Of a stretch of 55,836 bases of DNA, positions 1-7,122 are shown in pieces; position 1 is the stretch's first letter, and each line of letters starts with the position of its first letter. The stretch covers positions 1 to 55,836 of the forward strand of contig CAMCEE010000014.1 of the NCBI GenBank assembly GCA_945873815.1. Reading direction: 5' to 3'. This DNA is from an uncultured Caryophanales bacterium. Lineage in GTDB: Bacteria > Bacillota_I > Bacilli_A > RFN20 > CAG-449. The notes beneath the pieces were generated by a model. The model did not search any database. It saw only the letters and a list, made by a program, of their open reading frames with translations, and had not been told where the DNA came from. A program made the translations under genes and the position numbers.

Positions 1-37
1 AAATTGTATCAAAAGATGCATTTTTGTAGAAAAAAGA

Positions 38-78
38 GCTGTTAGAAACTTTTTAGTTTCTTAACAGCCCCTATTTTT
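38..78. terminator. bidirectional intrinsic terminator
   Basis: A 12-bp stem with one bulge (arms 38-49 and 56-68, loop 50-55) is followed by a T run on the + strand and preceded by an A run at 31-36 that becomes a T run on the - strand. It can end the - strand membrane gene that stops at 80 and also a + strand gene entering from outside the window. Confidence 0.85.
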
Positions 79-79
79 T

Positions 80-511
80 TTATTCGTCGTATTTAACAAT
101 TCTTCTATATACTTGGAGAACTAATCCAGTGATAGAAAGGATAGTACCAAGAATCATAAATACTAATACTACGATTGAAAGACCACTTAGTGAAACTGGA
201 CCTACTAGAAGATAGATAATATTTCCAATCCCTAAGACGATTCCTACGCTAATAAATATTAATCCTTTAGTTTTTACATCGAACGTGTTGAATGTTGATC
301 CTACAAAGATAAGAACTCCACCGACTACTGCAGTTAATAATCCTATGAATAATAGTGAACTGGTAGAATTATGCTTGATATCAGCGTTTAGGTTCCAGAT
401 TAATCCGAATAATGCGAATAATGTAGCTCCTCCAGATAATGCTAATTTTTCAAGTGTTTTTAATGTGAAGTTTTCTTTAATGTTTTTAAAGAATTCTATG
501 ATTTTGTTCAT
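80..511 (-). CDS. hypothetical four-helix membrane protein
   Basis: 143 aa. I do not recognise a family. After a basic, amphipathic first ~20 residues there are four hydrophobic segments (about 25-43, 52-72, 83-104, 110-134) joined by short loops, and a charged C-terminus. The start is supported by a GGAG Shine-Dalgarno sequence about 6 nt upstream. The gene stands alone on the - strand between a bidirectional terminator and a plausible own promoter (547-574). The small integral membrane protein at 13693-14076 has the same size and topology, but I see no convincing sequence identity between them. Function unknown. Confidence 0.75.
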   Translation of the reverse strand: MNKIIEFFKNIKENFTLKTLEKLALSGGATLFALFGLIWNLNADIKHNSTSSLLFIGLLTAVVGGVLIFVGSTFNTFDVKTKGLIFISVGIVLGIGNIIYLLVGPVSLSGLSIVVLVFMILGTILSITGLVLQVYRRIVKYDE

Positions 512-546
512 TTATTTTCTCCTTATTATTTTGAATTACATCTTAT

Positions 547-574
547 ATTCTATCATAATTTATAAGACTTGCAA
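547..574 (-). promoter_or_regulatory. probable sigma-A promoter for the gene at 80-511
   Basis: Read on the - strand: -35 TTGCAA (569-574), a 16-bp spacer and -10 TAGAAT (547-552). A TG one base before the -10 gives an extended -10 element. Confidence 0.6.
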
Positions 575-672
575 TTTATATTTTTCTTTCGAGCTCAATT
601 ATATGATAATATAATCATTTTATGAATAATTGAGATATAGAATGCATAAGGTAAATAGAAGGAAAGAATAAT

Positions 673-1140
673 ATGAAACTAAAAAAAATCATTAAAAGTT
701 TTTTACCACCTCTTATAGCTGGAGTTATAGGTGGATTATTTGTTGTGTTTGGAAAAATTGATTATAATTCCATTAATAAACCACCTTTTTCACCATCTAA
801 AAATGTTTTTATGATCGTTTGGCCAATTTTATATCTTTTAATAGGTATTTCTACATATTTGTATCTAAATAGTAAAAATGGATTAGATGAAACTAAATCA
901 AAGGGACTAGTCATCTATTATCTTGATATGTTTTTCAATTCAATGTGGACGTTTTTCTATTTTTATTTAGGTTATTTCTTATTTTCTTCCATATGGTTGG
1001 CGGTTTTAATAATCATTGTTGCCTCAAGAATATATTTATATTTTAAGATTAATAAATTAAGTGGGATAATCAATGTCATCTATTTTATATGGTTAAGTTT
1101 TGCTTTATATCTTAATTTTTCAACATTTTTATTAAATTAA
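673..1140 (+). CDS. tspO: TspO/MBR family membrane protein
   Basis: 155 aa, the usual length for the family. Five hydrophobic segments are visible. The family signatures are present: KPPFSPSKNVF followed by VWPILY after the first helix, a Trp-rich FFNSMWTFFYF segment, and the C-terminal YFIWLSFALYLNF. TspO proteins bind porphyrins and related ligands in the membrane and are often tied to stress or tetrapyrrole handling. The actual ligand here cannot be told from sequence. The gene is monocistronic. A TATAAT at 610-615 may be its -10 box, but no good -35 box is visible. The ribosome site AAGGAAAG lies a few nt before the ATG. Confidence 0.9.
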   Translation: MKLKKIIKSFLPPLIAGVIGGLFVVFGKIDYNSINKPPFSPSKNVFMIVWPILYLLIGISTYLYLNSKNGLDETKSKGLVIYYLDMFFNSMWTFFYFYLGYFLFSSIWLAVLIIIVASRIYLYFKINKLSGIINVIYFIWLSFALYLNFSTFLLN

Positions 1141-1165
1141 TTGATATTAAGTAGATTTTTACCTC

Positions 1166-1200
1166 TATTATGTTATAATAATAATCGACTTTAAGGAGAA
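1166..1200 (+). promoter_or_regulatory. extended -10 promoter and RBS of greA
   Basis: TGTTATAAT at 1171-1179 is a perfect extended -10 element; the -35 region is weak. AAGGAG at 1193-1198 is the ribosome-binding site, placing the transcription start about 25 nt before the ATG. Confidence 0.65.
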
Positions 1201-1208
1201 GAAAAATT

Positions 1209-1688
1209 ATGGAAAAGATCTATGTTACAAAAGAAGGTTTTGATAAATTAAATGCTCGATTGAGAGAATTATTAGATGTAATTCAACCAAAAGTTATTGA
1301 AGAATTAAAAGAAGCTAGAGCACAAGGTGACTTATCTGAAAATGCTGACTATGATGCAGCTAGAAAAAGACAAGCTGAAGTTGATGCTGAAATTAAAGAT
1401 TTACAATTAAAAATTGAAAACGCAGAAATTATCAATGATAAAGGTAGTACATCGACTGTAAATTTAGGTAATTACGTATTATTAAAATTCTCATTTAATG
1501 GAAAAGAAGAGGAGTACCAAATCGTTGGTTCTACTGAATCAAATCCTAATGAATTTAAAATTTCCAATGAATGCGCATTAGCAAAAGCAATAATTGGTCA
1601 TAAGATTGGTGATGTAGTTGCAGTTAAGGCAAATACTCCATATGAAGTAACAATCTTAAGTTGTTCTGCAAAATCAAAAAAGAATTAA
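1209..1688 (+). CDS. greA: transcription elongation factor GreA
   Basis: 159 aa, full length. The N-terminal coiled coil (about 1-75) contains the canonical LRELLDVIQPKVIEELKEAR and AQGDLSENADYDAA segments. The acidic tip (SENADYD) places Asp and Glu in the RNA polymerase secondary channel to stimulate cleavage of backtracked transcripts. The C-terminal domain (about 80-155) carries the polymerase-binding FKBP-like fold, ending in GHKIGDVVAVKANTPYEVTIL. The gene has its own extended -10 promoter and a strong SD. Its terminator doubles as the comEA translation start region. Confidence 0.97.
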   Translation: MEKIYVTKEGFDKLNARLRELLDVIQPKVIEELKEARAQGDLSENADYDAARKRQAEVDAEIKDLQLKIENAEIINDKGSTSTVNLGNYVLLKFSFNGKEEEYQIVGSTESNPNEFKISNECALAKAIIGHKIGDVVAVKANTPYEVTILSCSAKSKKN

Positions 1689-1703
1689 TAAGAAAAAATA
1701 TTT

Positions 1704-1738
1704 AAACTTCCGTACTTAATAAGTAAGGAGGTTTTTTT
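1704..1738 (+). terminator. greA terminator whose 3' arm is the comEA Shine-Dalgarno
   Basis: An imperfect 14-bp stem (arms 1704-1717 and 1721-1734, loop aat, one G-U pair and one mismatch) runs into a T tract at 1732-1738. The 3' arm contains AAGGAGG (1725-1731), and the T tract ends directly at the comEA ATG (1739). Confidence 0.7.
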
Positions 1739-2281
1739 ATGGTTAAATGGATTATAGGAGCAATTATTGGAGTTATAGTAGTTATCAGTACATTCTTAGT
1801 ATTAGATCCTAACGTATCAATCACGAATCAAAACAATGTTTCTAATTCTTCTGAAGTAGTAGAGGGAGAAAAAATTAGTGTTTCCATCCAAGGTGCAGTT
1901 ATTAGCCCTGGAACTTATACTCTTCCAAAAGATGCTACACTTAAGGATTTAATTGAAAAAGCAGGTGGAATAGTATCTTCTGCAGATGTGGATTGTTACG
2001 ATGAATCGGTTGCAATAATGGGACATGACTCATTTTATATCCCATACATATCTGGCTTTTCCCAAGAATGCGTGCAATCTACTATCGAGAAAGTATGTAT
2101 AAATACTGCAACCAAGGATGAACTTGCAACAGTTAATGGGATATCTGCAACTATCGCTCAGAATATTGTGGCGTATAGAGAGGAAAATGGTCAATTTACT
2201 TGTTTAGAGGATTTAATCAACGTTTCTGGTATTGGAATCAAAACGTTTGAAAGAATTAGAGATTATATCTCTCTAAAATGA
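1739..2281 (+). CDS. comEA: competence protein ComEA, DNA receptor
   Basis: 180 aa. One N-terminal transmembrane anchor (about 3-22) is followed by a short Ser/Asn linker, an SLBB-type domain (about 47-105: ISVSIQGAVISPGTY, then a GGI turn) and two helix-hairpin-helix motifs (about 116-178: INTATKDELATVNGI and LINVSGIGIKTFERI). ComEA binds double-stranded DNA at the outer face of the membrane and passes it to ComEC. The stop codon TGA overlaps the comEC start by 4 nt (ATGA), so the two are translationally coupled. Its SD lies within the preceding terminator hairpin. Confidence 0.95.
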   Translation: MVKWIIGAIIGVIVVISTFLVLDPNVSITNQNNVSNSSEVVEGEKISVSIQGAVISPGTYTLPKDATLKDLIEKAGGIVSSADVDCYDESVAIMGHDSFYIPYISGFSQECVQSTIEKVCINTATKDELATVNGISATIAQNIVAYREENGQFTCLEDLINVSGIGIKTFERIRDYISLK

Positions 2282-4272
2282 TGTTTATTCCTTATATTTT
2301 TCTTTCATTTTTTCTAGGATTAATATGCTTAGAATATCCTTTTCTATCTATATTAGTCCTTTTCATCGTTTTATTTATCGGTTTTAGGAAACGTGAAAAA
2401 AAGTTTCTCATTCTTTTAATACCATTTATTGCTGGAATTATTATTGTTTTACTAAGTAGAATCAATATTTCTTCATCTTCATTTTTTGGCATTGTAACTG
2501 ATTCTAAAAAAAATTATATTATCTTAAGATCATATTTTTCCTCTTACTATGTTTATATTGAGAATAATCCATATGAAGTGGGTGACATATTAAGAATTAA
2601 CGGAAGCTTAGAGGATATTTGGCTTACTAATTATGAATCGCAATTTGATTTTGGAGAATATTTAAGAAAGAATTTTGTTTATAAGGAAATAAAATTCAAA
2701 GAAATAAATATCATCTTCTCTTCTTTTATTCGAATAAGAACGATACTTGAACATAATCTTTTAAATTATAATGATTATTCAAAAATGATTATTGGAAAAC
2801 TTGTATATAACGTTAATCTTGATGCTCAATACAATTCCTTAATCAATGAAAATCAACTCTTCTATCTATTATCGATATCATCTATTCATGTTTATCTTTT
2901 AAATTCAATAATAAAAAAAATATGTGAAATAAAACTTAATGAAAAAACTTCTATGGTGATTGTAATAATCATTAATTCTATGATGTATGTGTTATCTTCT
3001 TACAAGTTTTCAATATTAAAGGTTTTAATTTTTTCTATTATCAATTTCATAAATGAATATTTTCTAAAAAAGAGAAGAAATCGAGTAGAAGTAATATCTC
3101 TTTCGGGAATTATTATCCTTTTATTAAAACCATCATATGCTTTGAATATATCGTTTATTTATGGATTTTCAATTCCTTATTATCTCGTATTTATTCAAAA
3201 TGCATTATCTTCATTTAAAGAGAAACATCGTAAATATATAACATTATTTTTTTTGTTTCTTTTTATTATCCCAATAAATCTTATAAACAATGGAAGTTTT
3301 TCTTTGACTTCTATGATTTTATCGCAAATGATGATTCCTTTTATTTTTCCTTTTTTTGTTTTATCGATTCTTGGAATTCTCATTCCTTTACATTTTTTCA
3401 TCAATCCATTAGGAAAATTGATTTATCGATTAATATACGTAATCAGTAAATTATCAATAGAAATCAATATTGGTGAAATATCTATATTTTTTATCATTAT
3501 TTATTATTTGTTATTGATTATTTTAATCTATTTCACAGAAAATAAATCTAAAAGGAAAGGAATAGAAGTTATTTCAATTATTTCAATTCTTTTATATTTT
3601 TATTCCTTGCCGATAAAAAATAGATTTTCAACTACGATATCATTCATTAATGTTGGACAAGGATCATCTACTTTAATAATGCATCGAGGAATCAATGTGT
3701 TAATAGATACTGGTGGAATTATTGGAATTGATATTGCAAAAGAAACATTAATCCCATATTTTAAGAAAAAAAGAGTTAGAAGAATAGATTATGTTTTCAT
3801 CACCCATCAAGATTACGATCACACTGGAGCCCTGAGTTCACTTATCAATAATTTCAATGTAATTGATTATAATCACAATAATAATTTTTCATATCTAAAG
3901 GTAGGTGATATTGAATTTTATAATTTAAATCCATCATTTAGTAATGAATCCAATGATGATTCTTTAGTTTTATCTTTTTCCATTAATGAAAAAAGATTTC
4001 TTATTATGGGAGATGCATCAAAAGAGGTGGAGAAAAAATTGATTACAAAATATGATATCGACTGTGATTATTTGCTTGTTGGACATCATGGATCAGATAC
4101 TTCTTCAAATGAGGAATTTATAAAAAAAGCTTCTCCAACAGTAGCAATTATTTCATGTGGACGAAATAATTATTATAATCACCCGAGCGATGAAGTTATT
4201 GATATATTATGTAGAAATAAAGTTGAAATAAGAAGAACAGATAAAGAGGGGACCATCGAATATAAGATATGA
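2278..4272 (+). CDS. comEC: competence protein ComEC/Rec2, DNA uptake channel
   Basis: 664 aa. Layout: N-terminal hydrophobic helices (about 1-60); a soluble OB-like region (about 65-160); the competence membrane domain with many helices (about 185-440), including LFYLLSISSIHVYLLNS; and a C-terminal metallo-beta-lactamase domain (about 450-664). The last shows INVGQGSSTLI, FITHQDYDHTGAL, IMGDAS, VGHHGSDTSS and the NHPS motif. ComEC moves single-stranded DNA across the membrane, and the lactamase-like domain is thought to degrade the other strand. It is shorter than the Bacillus protein (about 776 aa). No ComEB/dCMP deaminase gene sits between comEA and comEC, unlike Bacillus. Confidence 0.95.
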   Translation: MMFIPYIFLSFFLGLICLEYPFLSILVLFIVLFIGFRKREKKFLILLIPFIAGIIIVLLSRINISSSSFFGIVTDSKKNYIILRSYFSSYYVYIENNPYEVGDILRINGSLEDIWLTNYESQFDFGEYLRKNFVYKEIKFKEINIIFSSFIRIRTILEHNLLNYNDYSKMIIGKLVYNVNLDAQYNSLINENQLFYLLSISSIHVYLLNSIIKKICEIKLNEKTSMVIVIIINSMMYVLSSYKFSILKVLIFSIINFINEYFLKKRRNRVEVISLSGIIILLLKPSYALNISFIYGFSIPYYLVFIQNALSSFKEKHRKYITLFFLFLFIIPINLINNGSFSLTSMILSQMMIPFIFPFFVLSILGILIPLHFFINPLGKLIYRLIYVISKLSIEINIGEISIFFIIIYYLLLIILIYFTENKSKRKGIEVISIISILLYFYSLPIKNRFSTTISFINVGQGSSTLIMHRGINVLIDTGGIIGIDIAKETLIPYFKKKRVRRIDYVFITHQDYDHTGALSSLINNFNVIDYNHNNNFSYLKVGDIEFYNLNPSFSNESNDDSLVLSFSINEKRFLIMGDASKEVEKKLITKYDIDCDYLLVGHHGSDTSSNEEFIKKASPTVAIISCGRNNYYNHPSDEVIDILCRNKVEIRRTDKEGTIEYKI

Positions 4273-4313
4273 AAAAAACCAACAGAATTTTTTTAAAATA
4301 ATGCGATTTTTCC

Positions 4314-4342
4314 TTGCTTTTTTACTTAACAACACATATACT
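4314..4342 (+). promoter_or_regulatory. promoter of the rimP-nusA-infB operon
   Basis: -35 TTGCTT (4314-4319), an exact 17-bp spacer and -10 TATACT (4337-4342). The predicted start is near 4349, which gives a leader of about 90 nt before rimP. Confidence 0.75.
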
Positions 4343-4348
4343 TTAAGA

Positions 4349-4439
4349 GTAATAAGTCCGATGAGGTTTTGTTACAGGCTCAATTAGATAGTATGTAAAG
4401 AGTGGTTGAGCCACTCTTTATTTTTTGAAGGAGGAACCA
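4349..4439 (+). promoter_or_regulatory. rimP leader RNA with possible antiterminator
   Basis: The leader contains a perfect terminator hairpin just before the SD. The upstream element GGCTCAA (4377-4383) is perfectly complementary to TTGAGCC (4406-4412), which covers the terminator loop and the first two bases of its 3' arm. The two pairings are therefore mutually exclusive, the usual layout of a transcription attenuator. The signal that would switch them is unknown. NusA autoregulation is an attractive guess, because nusA is the second gene. Confidence 0.5.
4397..4426 (+). terminator. intrinsic terminator in the rimP leader
   Basis: A perfect 9-bp stem (4397-4405 with 4411-4419), a 5-nt loop, then ATTTTTT up to 4426. 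The SD AAGGAGG (4428-4434) starts two bases later, so full termination would silence the whole operon. Confidence 0.8.
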
Positions 4440-4910
4440 ATGAGCGAATTAGAATTAAAGTTAAAGGAGATTCTAGACCCAATTGCAGATTCGAATGGAT
4501 TATTTATTGAGAAACTGCAATATGCAAAAAAAGGGAAAGAATACTATCTCACTATCTATGTAGAAAAAGAAGATGACACAACTACACTAGAAGAAGTTTG
4601 TCATATTAGTGAATTGTTTTCTACTCGATTAGACGAAATCGACATGATTCAAGAAAACTACATACTCGATGTTTCTACTTCAGGAGCAGAAAAGGAAATT
4701 ACAGATTTTAGCAAATTTTCAAAGTATATTGGAAAATATATGTATGTTAAATTCAAAAATCCTTTCTCAGGACTAAATGACGTAACGGGAACTTTAGAGG
4801 AAGTTAAAGATGATATGCTTGTTATTTCATATCGAATCAAAACAAGAACGAAAACTATTTCGTTCGAAATTTCAAATATTGCAAAAGCAAATCTAGCTAT
4901 TAAGTTTTAG
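4440..4910 (+). CDS. rimP: ribosome maturation factor RimP
   Basis: 156 aa from the ATG at 4440, chosen because AAGGAGG ends 5 nt upstream. An in-frame TTG at 4425 lies before the SD and is rejected. RimP assists late assembly of the 30S subunit. The two-domain layout is visible: an N-terminal domain (about 1-85) with VEKEDDTTTLEEVCHISELF and YILDVSTSGAEKE, then a C-terminal SH3-like barrel (about 90-155) with the GxLxxV-type repeat TGTLEEVKDDMLVI. It is the first gene of the classical rimP-nusA-ylxR-ylxQ-infB-rbfA operon. Confidence 0.95.
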   Translation: MSELELKLKEILDPIADSNGLFIEKLQYAKKGKEYYLTIYVEKEDDTTTLEEVCHISELFSTRLDEIDMIQENYILDVSTSGAEKEITDFSKFSKYIGKYMYVKFKNPFSGLNDVTGTLEEVKDDMLVISYRIKTRTKTISFEISNIAKANLAIKF

Positions 4911-4920
4911 GGAGGTAAAT

Positions 4921-6522
4921 ATGTTAGATACGAAACAATTCTTAAGTGCATTCGAAGATATTGAAAAAGATAGTGGCATTCCACAAGCTGTTACTATTAA
5001 TGCACTAAAGGAAGCATTTGAATCAATTTTTAAGAAAAAGAATTATGAAGATACAAGAGTTGATGTAAACATTGATATCGAAAAAGGTGATATTTCAATT
5101 TATGTCATTAAAAAAGTAGTATCTGAAGTTATTGATGATGCAATTGAAATCGATCTTGAGGATGCAAGAGAGATTGATCCAAATATCAATATTGGAGATG
5201 ATTGCAGAATTAAAAATGAAATCGAGGATTTTACAAAAGCAGATGCGATTAAATTCAAATCAATCTTCAAACAAAAAATCAAGGAAGCAGAAAAAGCTGC
5301 AATCTACGCTGCATATTCTGATAAAGCAGGTGAACTTATTTCTGGTACTGTTGAAAAGGTTGAGCCAAGATATACAATTATCAATATTGGTAAAACTTCA
5401 GTAAATTTATCAAATCAACATAAAATTGGTGATGAAACATTTACAGTTGGTCAAACTGTTAAAGTCTACTTATCACAAGTTAACTCATCAACTGGTGGAC
5501 CATTAATTCAAGTATCAAGAGCAGATGTCGGTTTCTTAAAGAGATTATTTGAAGAAGAGATTTCTGAGATATATGATGGAACAGTCACAATTAAAAGCGT
5601 CTCTAGAAAAGCTGGTGAAAGAAGTAAAATTTCTGTATATTCTTCTGATCCAAATGTTGATCCAATCGGTGCTTGCATTGGTACAGGTGGAGCAAAAATT
5701 CAAAAGATTTGTTCTCAATTAGGAAAAGAAAAAATTGATGTTGTTCAATATTATGATTATCCAGGAGCTTTCATTGCAGAAGCATTAAAACCTGCTCAAG
5801 TAATTGGTGTTAAAGTTAATGAAGAAGAAAAAACAGCAATAGCAGTTGTTAGAAATGATGATTTAAGAGTTGCAATTGGTAAACGCGGAATTAACGCATC
5901 ACTTGCAGTTGAATTAACAAAATATAAGATCGACATTAAAGAAGAAGATGATGCACTTGCTGCAGGCATCGAATTCGAACCTCTCGATTTATTGATTAGT
6001 AAAGCTCAAGCTCGTAGATATGCAATTAAGAACGATGAATTGAAGAAGGCACGTGCTGTTCAAGAAGAAATTAAAGCAAAACAAGCAGCTGAAGAAACAT
6101 ATGATGAAGAATACTTCGATGAAGAAGAAATTGAAACTGTAGAAGATACTCCAGTTACTGTTACTGATGAAACTCCAGTTGAAGATGTAGTTGAAGATGT
6201 TCCAGAAGTTGAAGAAGTTGAAGAAGAAGTTAAAGTTGAATATAACCCAGTTCGTATGCAACCTTCATTCTCATTATCTGATTTTGAAAAACAAATCGAA
6301 GAAGAGAAGAAAAAGAAATCACAACCTGCAAGAAAGAAAGCAGTCAAGGTTGAAGAAACTAAAGAAGAGAAAGTTGTTGAACCTAAAAAGGATATTAGAG
6401 AAGGATATATGCCTATTTATACTCCTGAGGAAGAGGAAGAATTTGAGGATGAAGAAGACGATCTAAGCAAATACGATGACGATAGATTTGACGATTACGA
6501 CGACGATAGCTTATACGAATAA
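4921..6522 (+). CDS. nusA: transcription termination/antitermination factor NusA with long acidic tail
   Basis: 533 aa, against about 370 in Bacillus. The N-terminal RNA polymerase-binding domain (1-~125) is followed by an S1 domain (~130-200), KH1 (~220-285, DPIGACIGTGGAKIQ) and KH2 (~300-350, RVAIGKRGINASLA). The core is normal. From about residue 365 there is an extra tail of roughly 165 residues, first Lys/Ala/Glu-rich helical, then runs of Glu, Val, Pro and Asp, ending in a very acidic DDDRFDDYDDDSLYE. SD GGGAGG is 5 nt upstream of the ATG. NusA modulates pausing, termination and rRNA antitermination. Confidence 0.96.
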   Translation: MLDTKQFLSAFEDIEKDSGIPQAVTINALKEAFESIFKKKNYEDTRVDVNIDIEKGDISIYVIKKVVSEVIDDAIEIDLEDAREIDPNINIGDDCRIKNEIEDFTKADAIKFKSIFKQKIKEAEKAAIYAAYSDKAGELISGTVEKVEPRYTIINIGKTSVNLSNQHKIGDETFTVGQTVKVYLSQVNSSTGGPLIQVSRADVGFLKRLFEEEISEIYDGTVTIKSVSRKAGERSKISVYSSDPNVDPIGACIGTGGAKIQKICSQLGKEKIDVVQYYDYPGAFIAEALKPAQVIGVKVNEEEKTAIAVVRNDDLRVAIGKRGINASLAVELTKYKIDIKEEDDALAAGIEFEPLDLLISKAQARRYAIKNDELKKARAVQEEIKAKQAAEETYDEEYFDEEEIETVEDTPVTVTDETPVEDVVEDVPEVEEVEEEVKVEYNPVRMQPSFSLSDFEKQIEEEKKKKSQPARKKAVKVEETKEEKVVEPKKDIREGYMPIYTPEEEEEFEDEEDDLSKYDDDRFDDYDDDSLYE

Positions 6523-6533
6523 GTAGGAGAAAT

Positions 6534-6800
6534 ATGAAGATGAAAAAGATTCCGATGAGAAAATGCTTGGCAACAAATGAACTATGTCCAAAAATGGATT
6601 TATTACGCGTTGTTAAAGATCCATCAGGTAAAGTATTTTTCGATCGTTCGACTAGAGCAAATGGACGTGGAGCTTATATTAAAGCAAGTCTAGAAGCAAT
6701 CGAAATTGCTGAAAAGAAAAAAGTTCTCGATCGTGCTTTGGAAACGGAAGTTCCAATTTCGATATACGATGAATTACGTAGAGAAGTAAATGCAAGATAA
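6534..6800 (+). CDS. ylxR: YlxR family RNA-binding protein (RnpM)
   Basis: 88 aa. It carries the YlxR signature: MRKCLATNELCPKMDLLRVV, a central FDRSTRANGRGAYI and a basic C-terminus. The usual CxxC of many homologues is replaced here (CLATNELC). YlxR proteins bind RNA, and in Bacillus the homologue (RnpM) has been linked to RNase P. SD TAGGAGA lies just before the ATG. The next gene starts inside its last codons. Confidence 0.92.
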   Translation: MKMKKIPMRKCLATNELCPKMDLLRVVKDPSGKVFFDRSTRANGRGAYIKASLEAIEIAEKKKVLDRALETEVPISIYDELRREVNAR

Positions 6801-7122
6801 GATTAAAACAATGCTTAATTTTGCGCTTAGAAGCAGGAAGTATGCTCTTGGAGAAAGTGCTATTAGCTTAGCTAGAAGCAAAAAAATCCATGTAGCATTG
6901 CTTGCTTCTGATGCATCTATGGCTACAAGAAAAAAGTATATTGATAAAATGTCTTACTATCAAATTCCAATCTACACATATTTAACAAAAAAAGAATTGG
7001 GTAACTTACTAAATAAAGATGAAATATCTTTAATTGCTATAAAAGATATTAATATGGCTAAGCAAGTCATAAAATTAATAAAGGAGGGCGATGATTATGG
7101 CAAAAGACTACAAGAAGAATAA
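6790..7122 (+). CDS. ylxQ: L7Ae-like ribosomal/K-turn-binding protein YlxQ
   Basis: 110 aa with the L7Ae/L30e fold: MLNFALRSRKYALGESAISLARSKKIHVALLASDAS, then YQIPIYTYLTKKELGNLL. Members of this family bind kink-turn RNA; YlxQ itself has no settled job. It overlaps ylxR by 11 nt and infB by 26 nt, showing tight translational coupling within the nusA-infB operon. Confidence 0.93.
   Translation: MQDKIKTMLNFALRSRKYALGESAISLARSKKIHVALLASDASMATRKKYIDKMSYYQIPIYTYLTKKELGNLLNKDEISLIAIKDINMAKQVIKLIKEGDDYGKRLQEE

Noticed and set aside
285-614. 109-codon + strand open frame over the first gene
   Set aside because: It is antisense to the clearly better membrane protein at 80-511, has no SD and has a composition reflecting the opposite strand.
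5989-6347. Two long - strand frames and one + frame inside the nusA tail
   Set aside because: They arise from the repetitive GAA codons of the acidic tail; no SD and no sensible protein.
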